Shown here piece after piece: positions 1-5,692 of a stretch of DNA of 10,907 nucleotides. A program made the position numbers and the translations under genes. The stretch is taken from contig JARKQO010000396.1 in the NCBI GenBank assembly GCA_029974855.1, positions 1 to 10,907 on the forward strand. The letters run 5' to 3'. The stretch's first letter is position 1. Each line of letters starts with the position of its first letter. Source of the stretch: Eubacteriales bacterium. Its GTDB lineage: Bacteria; Bacillota_A; Clostridia; Christensenellales; Aristaeellaceae. The notes under the pieces were generated by a model. That model made no database searches, was not told the origin of the DNA, and was given only the letters and a program-made list of their open reading frames with translations.

Positions 1-965
1 ACCGTGCGGATGGCAGACCGGGCCACATAGCTGTTTTCAAAGGTCAAGGGGCCGCCCACGCATCCCCCGGTACAGGCCGCGCCCTCAAAAAAGACCAAAT
101 CCTGGAGCTTGTTGTTCTCCATCTCCTCCAGCACCCCGATGACGTTTTCAATGCCGTCCACGGCCCTGCTGTTCTCCGGGGACACCGCCTGGGCCTCCCC
201 CCCGTTGTTGGCCCAGCCCACCCCGTAGGCCGTGGCCTGGGAGGTCCTTTCCCCCTGGGGGTAATTCTTGATCTGGCCTGCCAACAGCCCGTAGATCTCC
301 AGCATGGAGATGGCCCCGTCCAGGTTGGAGGTCTCGTGGCCGATGGGGTTGCGGATGGCCGTGACCTTGGCGGCACAGGGGGTGATGAAGAAGCATCCCA
401 CCTCCTGGGGCTCGGCCCCGTGCTTCTGGCAGAACTCCCGCCTGGCCACCATGGCCGCCAGCTCCATGGGCTGGCGGATGTCGATGATATGGGAAATCAG
501 CTCCGGAAACCGCACCTGGATCAGCCGGGTGATGGCGGGGCAGGCGGAGGAGATCACCGGATAGCGGTCCTTGCCCAAGGTGCGCATCCGCTCCCGGATG
601 GCCCGGGTGACGATATCCGCCCCCTGGGCCACCTCGAACACGTCGTCAAAGCCCATCTTCAGCAGCCCCTCCAGCACCTGGGAGGGGGACACGAGCTTTT
701 TGAATTGCCCGTACAAGGAGGGGGCCGGCAGCGCGATTTTGTATTTGAAGCCGTTGATGCTTGCCAGGGGATCGGTTTGGGCATACTTGGCGTGGTAGTC
801 GCACACCCGGATGCATTCCCCGCAGTCGATGCAGCGCTCGTCAATGATGTGGGCCCTGCCGCCCCGCACCCGGATGGCGTCCGTGGGGCAGCGTTTCAGG
901 CAGATGGTGCAGCCCTTGCATTTCTCCTTGTCCAGACGAACCGAATGATATCGCCTGTCCACCAT
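1..965 (-). CDS. [FeFe]-hydrogenase-like 4Fe-4S protein, putative sensory type (C-terminus beyond window)
   Basis: The gene runs off the left edge; 321 codons are visible. The ATG at 965 follows a GGGAGGGAG ribosome site. Residues 16-26 (C16, C19, C22, C26) and 45-55 (C45, C48, C51, C55) are two classic CxxCxxCxxxC 4Fe-4S motifs. The hydrogenase large-subunit domain follows with three H-cluster signatures: SSACPAI (C142), TPCAAK (C197) and EGAACTGGC (C298, C302). In catalytic enzymes the first signature is TSCCP, whose first Cys relays protons. Here that residue is Ala (A141), and the usual Met of MPCxxK is Thr. These changes are known from group C/D putative sensory [FeFe] hydrogenases, so low-turnover H2 or redox sensing is inferred rather than bulk H2 production. 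Such proteins may carry a C-terminal PAS or phosphatase domain, which cannot be judged because the end is missing. The protein is cytoplasmic, with no signal peptide. It lies 23 bp downstream of the ATPase gene in the same operon. Confidence 0.9.
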   Translation of the reverse strand, partial: MVDRRYHSVRLDKEKCKGCTICLKRCPTDAIRVRGGRAHIIDERCIDCGECIRVCDYHAKYAQTDPLASINGFKYKIALPAPSLYGQFKKLVSPSQVLEGLLKMGFDDVFEVAQGADIVTRAIRERMRTLGKDRYPVISSACPAITRLIQVRFPELISHIIDIRQPMELAAMVARREFCQKHGAEPQEVGCFFITPCAAKVTAIRNPIGHETSNLDGAISMLEIYGLLAGQIKNYPQGERTSQATAYGVGWANNGGEAQAVSPENSRAVDGIENVIGVLEEMENNKLQDLVFFEGAACTGGCVGGPLTFENSYVARSAIRT

Positions 966-988
966 GGTGCTCCCTCCCTACCGGTTCA

Positions 989-1465
989 TCAGTGGCTCCC
1001 GTCCTCGGCTGGCTGCAAAAAAAAGCGCATGTCGATGAGGGTGCCCTTCCCCGGCTCGCTTGTAATGGAAAAAACGTCGGCGTTCCGCCGCATGTTGGGC
1101 AGGCCCATCCCCGCGCCAAAGCCCAGGTCCCGGGCCTCCTCGCCGGCGGTGGAAAAGCCCTCCTCCAGGGCCTTGTCCACATCCGCAATCCCAGGCCCGA
1201 TGTCCCGGGAGATCAGGTGAAGCTCCCGGGGGGTCATCTCCATGGTAAGGGTGCCCCCCAGGCTGTGAATGATCAAATTCAGCTCCACCTCGTAGCTGGC
1301 CACCGAGATGCGCCGCAAAATGGCGCTGTCGATTCCCAACTGCTTCAGCTTCCGCTTGATGGCGGCCGAGGCCTCCCCCGCGGTCCGAAAATCCCCCGCC
1401 TTCACCTGGTAGCTGTCCACCATTGCCATTTGTTGCATGTCCGCCTCTTTCGCCTGTGTTTTCAC
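989..1465 (-). CDS. GHKL/HATPase_c anti-sigma-factor-like ATP-binding protein
   Basis: A 158-residue stand-alone GHKL ATPase domain of the RsbW/SpoIIAB-like type, without a histidine-phosphotransfer domain. The N box is around SYEVELN (E59, N63), the G1 box is DIGPGI (D88, G90, G92), and the glycine-rich lid is GFGAGMGLPN (115-124). The family includes anti-sigma factors and serine kinases acting on STAS-domain antagonists. Members with this GFGAGMGLPN signature commonly sit beside DRTGG and [FeFe]-hydrogenase genes in Clostridia, as here. The chosen start is GTG at 1465. Its GTGA overlap with the stop of the upstream DRTGG gene suggests translational coupling. An internal ATG at 1438, preceded by GAGGCGG, is a possible alternative that would shorten the protein by nine residues. 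The target protein is not identifiable from the window; a phosphatase or sigma partner may lie past the left edge. Confidence 0.88.
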   Translation of the reverse strand: MKTQAKEADMQQMAMVDSYQVKAGDFRTAGEASAAIKRKLKQLGIDSAILRRISVASYEVELNLIIHSLGGTLTMEMTPRELHLISRDIGPGIADVDKALEEGFSTAGEEARDLGFGAGMGLPNMRRNADVFSITSEPGKGTLIDMRFFLQPAEDGSH

Positions 1466-1821
1466 CCCTGGGCCTGGCGCTCCGTGCCCCGGATGCCGGC
1501 CTCATACAACAGCCCGCAGGTGGTGTAGGTGGTGTGCCGGGTGCTGAGCACCACGATGCCCAAGTCCCGGGCCTCCTGAAGCACATCCTCCTGGGGGAGC
1601 TTGCCCCGGGCGAACACCACGCAATGGATGTCCAGCATCTCCGCCGTGCGCATCACATGCACATTGGTCAGCCCCGTGATCAGGACCGTCTTGTCCTTCA
1701 CAAAGGCCAGCACGTCGCTCATCAAATCCGCGCCGCAGGCGGTGTGGACCTCCTGGTCCAGCTTGTCCTCCCCGCAGAGGACTTGGGCGTCCAGAACGCG
1801 GATTACCTCTTGAATGGTCAT
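1462..1821 (-). CDS. DRTGG-domain protein
   Basis: A 119-residue cytoplasmic protein that is essentially one DRTGG domain. It opens with MTIQEVIRVL and a GEDKLDQEV segment. A core alternating strands and helices follows (VLITG 46-50, HCVVFARG 66-73, GIVVLST 88-94), and it ends in GLLYEAGI. DRTGG domains accompany phosphotransacetylase, CBS-domain pyrophosphatases and hydrogenase clusters; their biochemical role is poorly defined, probably ligand binding or regulation. The ATG at 1821 is preferred over a longer reading to 1887 because AGGAAGGA precedes it and the extension would run into the SPOR gene. The stop overlaps the next gene's GTG by four bases. The gap to the upstream stop is 13 bp. 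C16, C29, C67 and C102 are present but not arranged as an obvious metal motif. Confidence 0.85.
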   Translation of the reverse strand: MTIQEVIRVLDAQVLCGEDKLDQEVHTACGADLMSDVLAFVKDKTVLITGLTNVHVMRTAEMLDIHCVVFARGKLPQEDVLQEARDLGIVVLSTRHTTYTTCGLLYEAGIRGTERQAQG

Positions 1822-1834
1822 CGTCCCATCCTTC

Positions 1835-2665
1835 CTATGAACTTGCCAGCCCGTCGTAGATTTTCTTGAGCGCCTCCAGGGCGGCAATGGCTTGGTATTT
1901 CACCTTGGTAGCAAGCTGTACGGCGTTGTCCCCGGGGTCCAGCCCCTGGCAAAAGGCCGTGTACTCCCCGAAGCAGTCCATGAGCCCCTGAACCGCCTGG
2001 TGCCTGGGGGGGGAGAAGCGCTGGCCCAACCGCAGGGACACGGTTTCCATCTGGCTCCCCAAAGACTTCAGCTTCTCCATGGCCTGTGGCACGTCCAGCT
2101 CCCGCTGGTCCATCAGCACGGACAGCCCTTGCAGCTCCTGCACCAAATCCGGCCCGTGGACAAAGCCCGCCTCCATGATGTCCAGCTGGCCCTTCATCCC
2201 CCGGATCCGCAGCTTCAGCGGCGGCAACCCGATCTCGTAGGAATAGGTTTCAATGTAGTGCTTGGTGCTAAGCTGGTTGCGAACCGCCTGAATGTCGTCC
2301 TTGGTGGGGTACAGGGCCGCCAGGGCGCGGTAGCGGGTATCCTGCCACACATAGCCCGCCGCTCCCCTGGCCTGGTAGGACTCCGCCAGCTTTTCCGCCA
2401 GCTCCTGGCTGTCAAAGGCCCCCAGCTGCAACGCGTACCAGGTGCTGGCAGGCAGCGTCATCTCGCGGCTTTCCAGGGTTTCGTCAAAAACCGCGTCCGT
2501 GGGGATGGGGGTGGGCGTGGCCACCAGGCTCAGCTGCACGCCGTCCCCTGTGCCCCGCCAGAAAAACCCGGACAGCAGCACCGTGGCGGACAGGAACAGC
2601 AGCAGGTAGTTGAGCCATTTCCCGGAGACTGGCCCCCTCGGATACACGCGCTTATTTTCCTCCAC
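1835..2665 (-). CDS. Membrane-anchored SPOR-domain protein
   Basis: A 276-residue protein. The GTG at 2665 is chosen because GGGAGG lies about eight bases upstream; the open frame extends to 2749 but without a comparable ribosome site. After a basic cytoplasmic tail (about 1-16), one transmembrane segment spans about 17-36 (WLNYLLLFLSATVLLSGFFW). A Thr/Pro-rich linker follows (TPTPIPT, 51-57), then a SPOR domain at about 74-145 with the YALQLGAF...AEKLAE...ARGAAGYV pattern. SPOR domains bind denuded glycan strands of peptidoglycan, so the protein should sit in the cytoplasmic membrane with its SPOR domain outside. The remaining 130 residues are largely helical, rich in Leu, Gln and Ala, and not recognised. 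It is the first gene of the four-gene leftward operon. Its link to redox sensing is inferred from position only. Confidence 0.85.
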   Translation of the reverse strand: MEENKRVYPRGPVSGKWLNYLLLFLSATVLLSGFFWRGTGDGVQLSLVATPTPIPTDAVFDETLESREMTLPASTWYALQLGAFDSQELAEKLAESYQARGAAGYVWQDTRYRALAALYPTKDDIQAVRNQLSTKHYIETYSYEIGLPPLKLRIRGMKGQLDIMEAGFVHGPDLVQELQGLSVLMDQRELDVPQAMEKLKSLGSQMETVSLRLGQRFSPPRHQAVQGLMDCFGEYTAFCQGLDPGDNAVQLATKVKYQAIAALEALKKIYDGLASS

Positions 2666-2730
2666 CGTATTTCCCTCCCATGCTCCGCATCGCCTGATTG
2701 TATGCGTTCCAAGGCGGGAACATGAGCGGC

Positions 2731-2759
2731 TTGCGCTTTGCGCCTGCATCTGCTACCAT
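2731..2759 (+). promoter_or_regulatory. Possible sigma-A promoter for the DUF6062-like gene
   Basis: TTGCGC (2731-2736) and TACCAT (2754-2759) are separated by 17 bp. Each hexamer matches the housekeeping consensus in four of six positions. Initiation would fall near 2766, giving a leader of about 33 nt. The call rests on spacing and position only. Confidence 0.35.
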
Positions 2760-2774
2760 AGACAAACCCGATTC

Positions 2775-2804
2775 ATTATACCGTTAGGGAGGCGGAAGAT
2801 GCAA
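2775..2804 (-). promoter_or_regulatory. Probable promoter of the SPOR/DRTGG/ATPase/hydrogenase operon
   Basis: On the minus strand a perfect TATAAT (2780-2775) follows TTGCAT (2804-2799) after 18 bp. The -35 is weak, with only TTG matching. Initiation near 2768 gives a leader of about 100 nt before the GTG at 2665. The -35 hexamer covers the start codon of the divergent gene at 2799. Confidence 0.45.
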
Positions 2805-3560
2805 TACCATTTGGATACAATTCCCCTGTGGGAGGTGATGGAGCGCCGGGCACAATGCCCTTTTTGCGCGCTATACCACAAAAATGAGCGGTCGGAAATA
2901 GAACGGGCTTTGGGAGGCAGCGTCATGGAGCCCGCCTCACGAATCCAGGTCAATGAGCGGGGCATCTGCGCGGAGCATCATGAGCAACTGCTGGCCCAGA
3001 ATAACCGCCTGGGCCATGCCCTCCTCACCGCGTCCCACTGCAAGGAGCTCCTGAAAAAGCTGAACCGGCTGCCCAATGGGGCCAAGGGGGTTGGCCTCTC
3101 CTCTTTGTGGGGAAACGGGGGGGCCTTGGGCCAGGACAAGCTGCCGGAGCAGCTGAGGGCGTTCAGCGAAGGCTGCGTCATTTGCGATACGTTGGCCGGC
3201 CATATGGACCGCTACTACTATACCTTTTTGCACCTTTGGGAAAACGACGGGAAATTCAAAGCCCTGTGGGAGGCCTCCCCGGGTGCGTGCATGCCCCACG
3301 CCAGCGACCTTTTGGACAGCGCCGGGAAGCACCTGCCCGCCTCCAGGCAGCGGGAGCTGTCCGCCTCGGTGCTTGCTCTTCTGAAAAAAACCCTGGCCCG
3401 GGAGGAGAAGGATTTGGAATACTTCACCCGGCAGTTTGACTACCGCAACCACAAAAAGCCCTGGGGCACCAGCAAAAACGCCCTGGAGCGGACTCTGAGG
3501 CGCTTGCGGGGCGGCTTTGGGGAAGAGGCCTGGGGGGAAGAGTGCGGGGAGGATTCGTAG
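2799..3560 (+). CDS. DUF6062-like protein with duplicated CxxC...CxxH motif
   Basis: A 253-residue protein with no signal peptide or membrane segment, probably cytoplasmic. The ATG at 2799 follows TTAGGGAGGCGG, a good ribosome site; the longer open frame upstream would read through the divergent promoter region. I recognise it tentatively as a DUF6062-type protein of Clostridia; no function is known to me. Two similar halves are visible: C20-P-F-C23 ... C57-A-E-H60 and C126-V-I-C129 ... C164-M-P-H167, each followed by a leucine-rich helix. The CxxC to CxxH spacing is nearly the same (34 and 35 residues), which suggests a duplicated metal-binding module, perhaps zinc. The C-terminal part is basic (KTLAREEKD, RTLRRLRGG) and ends in an acidic tail. 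It is the only plus-strand gene here, is transcribed alone, and ends at a bidirectional terminator. Confidence 0.82.
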   Translation: MQYHLDTIPLWEVMERRAQCPFCALYHKNERSEIERALGGSVMEPASRIQVNERGICAEHHEQLLAQNNRLGHALLTASHCKELLKKLNRLPNGAKGVGLSSLWGNGGALGQDKLPEQLRAFSEGCVICDTLAGHMDRYYYTFLHLWENDGKFKALWEASPGACMPHASDLLDSAGKHLPASRQRELSASVLALLKKTLAREEKDLEYFTRQFDYRNHKKPWGTSKNALERTLRRLRGGFGEEAWGEECGEDS

Positions 3561-3594
3561 AGGAACGCGGCTGCCCGTTCCCCTTCCCCGTGTA

Positions 3595-3635
3595 CGCAAA
3601 AAAGGGAATGAGCCCCGCCCATTCCCTTTTTTGCG
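3595..3635. terminator. Bidirectional rho-independent terminator
   Basis: Arms 3595-3610 (CGCAAAAAAGGGAATG) and 3620-3635 pair perfectly over 16 bp around a 9-nt loop (AGCCCCGCC). The A run in one arm and the T run in the other provide a U tract for transcripts in both directions. It lies 35 bp after the plus-strand stop at 3560 and 13 bp after the minus-strand stop at 3648, so it should end both converging units. Confidence 0.88.
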
Positions 3636-3647
3636 GATCGCCGGCTT

Positions 3648-4598
3648 TTAGTTGCCGCCAAAGGAGGCATACACCTCCGCGGCGTTCTCGGGCGTAATGG
3701 CCACCGTTCCCAGAACGATTTCCTTCACAAGCTCCTTGCCTTCCACCAGCAGCTGGTACGCGCTCTCAATGGCCTCTTTCCCGCCGGTGGGGTACACCAT
3801 GGTCAGGCTGAGCCGGCCGTCGATCACGCTCTTGATGCCGCCGTCCGGGGTGGGCAGCGCGTCGATGCCGACGAAGAGGATATCCTTCTCCAGGCCCGCG
3901 TTCTTGGCGGCGATGTAAGCGCCCTCCGCCATGGGATCGTTGTGGCAGAAGAACAGGTCCACATCGTCATTGGTCTGGAGCATTTCCTCCGCCACGGTGA
4001 TGGCCTTCTCCCGGAGCCAGTCCGCGTTGTTCATGGCCACCACTTCGATCTTGTCGTTCTTGGCGATGCCGGCACGGAAGCCATCGTGGCGCTCCACCCC
4101 CGCGGAGGTGCCTTCCAGGCCCTTGATCTCGCAGATTTTGCCGCCCTCGGGCAGCAGCACATCCGCGATGTATTCGCCGCAGGCCTTGCCAATCAGCACG
4201 TTATCGGCGCCGATGAACTGGGTGTAGGTATCCCCCTCGATCTTCCGGTCCAGCAGGATCACGGGGATGCCCGCCTCGTAGGCCCGCTTCACCACGTTGG
4301 TCAGGGGCTTTGCCTCGTTGGGGGAGGTGATGATCAAATCAACGCCCATCTGGATGAAGTTTTCGATGTCGGCGATCTGCTTGGAGTTGTCCTGGGCCGC
4401 ATCGGAAAAGATCACCTCCAGCATGGGGTAGTTAGCCGCCGCCGCCGCGATCTGATCGTTCATGGCCACGCGCCATGGTTCCCCCAAGTTGCACTGGGCC
4501 ATGCCAATCACGAATTTCTTCTCCGTCTCGGCGGTGGCCGCGGTCACGAGGCTCAACAGGAGTACAGTTGCCAGCAGAATGCTTAGAAAACGCCTCAT
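3648..4598 (-). CDS. Secreted sugar ABC transporter substrate-binding protein (periplasmic-binding-protein type I)
   Basis: A 316-residue solute-binding protein of the RbsB/YtfQ class (Peripla_BP_4 fold). The ATG at 4598 follows AAAGGAGG. The signal peptide spans about 1-23, with a probable signal peptidase I site after ATA (21-23). There is no lipobox cysteine; the first Cys is C36, inside the fold. Family signatures include QCNLGEPWR (35-43), a DAAQDNSKQ hinge region, SPNEAKP, IPVILLDR, FIGADN, EIKGLEG and the C-terminal YPTGGKEAIESA. It is predicted to bind a sugar or related small polar ligand outside the membrane and deliver it to the permease and ATPase encoded upstream in the operon. 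By eye it shares roughly 40% of residues with the anchored paralogue encoded just upstream. It is the last gene before the terminator. The EPWR-bearing subfamily also includes receptors linked to two-component sensors, so a pure signalling role is an alternative. The exact ligand cannot be told. Confidence 0.9.
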   Translation of the reverse strand: MRRFLSILLATVLLLSLVTAATAETEKKFVIGMAQCNLGEPWRVAMNDQIAAAAANYPMLEVIFSDAAQDNSKQIADIENFIQMGVDLIITSPNEAKPLTNVVKRAYEAGIPVILLDRKIEGDTYTQFIGADNVLIGKACGEYIADVLLPEGGKICEIKGLEGTSAGVERHDGFRAGIAKNDKIEVVAMNNADWLREKAITVAEEMLQTNDDVDLFFCHNDPMAEGAYIAAKNAGLEKDILFVGIDALPTPDGGIKSVIDGRLSLTMVYPTGGKEAIESAYQLLVEGKELVKEIVLGTVAITPENAAEVYASFGGN

Positions 4599-4638
4599 GG
4601 TATATCCTCCTTTGTGGGGCGGCTTCTGCCGCTCCCTT

Positions 4639-4654
4639 TGATGCTTTCATCATA
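4639..4654 (-). promoter_or_regulatory. Possible internal promoter -10 and small palindrome before the secreted binding-protein gene
   Basis: On the minus strand TATGAT (4654-4649) resembles a -10 box and overlaps a palindrome at 4639-4652 (TGATG-CTTT-CATCA). No acceptable -35 is found 16-18 bp upstream, so any promoter would probably need an activator. This is weak evidence from pattern alone. Confidence 0.25.
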
Positions 4655-4671
4655 GAGGAGCCCTGTCCATT

Positions 4672-4726
4672 GTGCTTTTCAATAATCCAAACTGGAGATT
4701 CGATTTTCCGCTATTGAAAAGGGCAC
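4672..4726. repeat. Inverted repeat between the two binding-protein genes
   Basis: CTTTTCAATA (4675-4684) and TATTGAAAAG (4712-4721) are perfect 10-bp inverted arms separated by 27 bp. Three further pairs (4672-4674 with 4724-4726) form if GG at 4722-4723 bulges out. It could be an RNA hairpin in the operon transcript or a two-half regulator site. No U tract follows on the minus strand, so it is unlikely to be a strong terminator. Confidence 0.6.
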
Positions 4727-4750
4727 GCCGGCTTTACTGCCTCCTTCCCT

Positions 4751-5692
4751 TTATTCCGTAATCAGCAAGGGTTTCAGGATGATTTCGTGGGGAATGTCCG
4801 TCTCCCCGCGCAAAATGCGCAACGCGCTTTCCACCGCCTGCTGGCCTCCGGTGGGGCAGGTGATGGTGGCGCACAGAATCCCTTTTTTCACCAGCTCCAG
4901 GCCCCCCTGCTCTCCGGTAAGGCCGTCCACCCCAATGATCAGCGCCTTGGAGAAGCGGAAGGACTCCATGGCGATGGAGGCCCCGTAACCCATGGAATCG
5001 TTGTAGGCGAAAATAATGTCAATGGGCTCCGTGGCAATGGGCAGGTATTCCTTCATGCGGTCCTCCGCCTGGTCCTGCATCCAGTTGGCGGTCAGCGCTT
5101 TGCGAACCACGATCTCCGGGTGCCGGTCCACCACCTCATGAAAGCCCACGCTTCGGTCCCGGGTGGAAGGGTCGTCCTCCCGGCCCTTGATCTCCACCAG
5201 ATTTCCCCCCTCCCGGCCCAGCAGCTCTCTCACATGCTCCCCCGCGAGCCTGCCGATCTGCAAATTGTCCGGCCCGATATACTGGGTATAGTCCGCGCCG
5301 GGCATATTCCGGTCCAGCACAATCACCGGAATTTGCTTGTGGATCTGGGATATCCACTCCGCCATCTGCTCCGTGTCGTTGGGCGAGATGATCAGCAGAT
5401 CGATCCCATAGCCCAGCATCTTTTCCACATCCTCCTTCTGGCGCTCGGTATCCATGGCGGCGTCCGTCACAATCAGCTTGATGTCAGGGTTTTTGGAGGC
5501 CTCCCGTACCATTTCATCGTTCATGGTCACGCGCCATGGCTCGATGAGATTGGCCTGGCTGATGCCCACCAAAATGGGGAAGGGAGCCGCGTCGGAATAG
5601 GAGGTATACTTCACCATGGTGGAGGCGGCAAACAGCAGCACCGACAGCAGCAGCACCACCAGAATCACGATCAGCAGCCACCGGTTTTTCAT
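4751..5692 (-). CDS. Membrane-anchored periplasmic-binding-protein-like receptor
   Basis: A 313-residue paralogue of the secreted binding protein encoded downstream. Instead of a cleavable signal it has a single hydrophobic anchor at about 5-24 (LLIVILVVLLLSVLLFAAS), no A-x-A site near its end and no lipobox cysteine. The binding domain should therefore face outward, tethered to the membrane. It keeps SQANLIEPWR (45-54), DAAMDTERQ, SPNDTEQ, IPVIVLDR, YIGPDN, EIKGRED and CPTGGQQAVESA. The start ATG at 5692 overlaps the response regulator stop as ATGA. Position right after kinase and regulator genes, plus the anchor, suggests a ligand-presenting co-receptor for the YesM-type kinase. That role is an inference. 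A second transporter-feeding binding protein is the main alternative. Confidence 0.88.
   Translation of the reverse strand: MKNRWLLIVILVVLLLSVLLFAASTMVKYTSYSDAAPFPILVGISQANLIEPWRVTMNDEMVREASKNPDIKLIVTDAAMDTERQKEDVEKMLGYGIDLLIISPNDTEQMAEWISQIHKQIPVIVLDRNMPGADYTQYIGPDNLQIGRLAGEHVRELLGREGGNLVEIKGREDDPSTRDRSVGFHEVVDRHPEIVVRKALTANWMQDQAEDRMKEYLPIATEPIDIIFAYNDSMGYGASIAMESFRFSKALIIGVDGLTGEQGGLELVKKGILCATITCPTGGQQAVESALRILRGETDIPHEIILKPLLITE

Noticed and set aside
336..1220. Long open plus-strand frame (294 codons) opposite the hydrogenase and ATPase genes
   Set aside because: It is the mirror of GC-rich coding DNA. Its translation has no recognisable domain and the minus strand carries clear family motifs and ribosome sites.
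1822..1887. Longer N-terminus for the DRTGG protein
   Set aside because: The extension overlaps the SPOR gene, and the ATG at 1821 has a good ribosome site.
1892..2725. Plus-strand open frame opposite the SPOR gene
   Set aside because: It is His/Gln/Gly/Pro-rich, as expected for a shadow frame, and has no motifs, while the minus strand encodes a clear SPOR domain.
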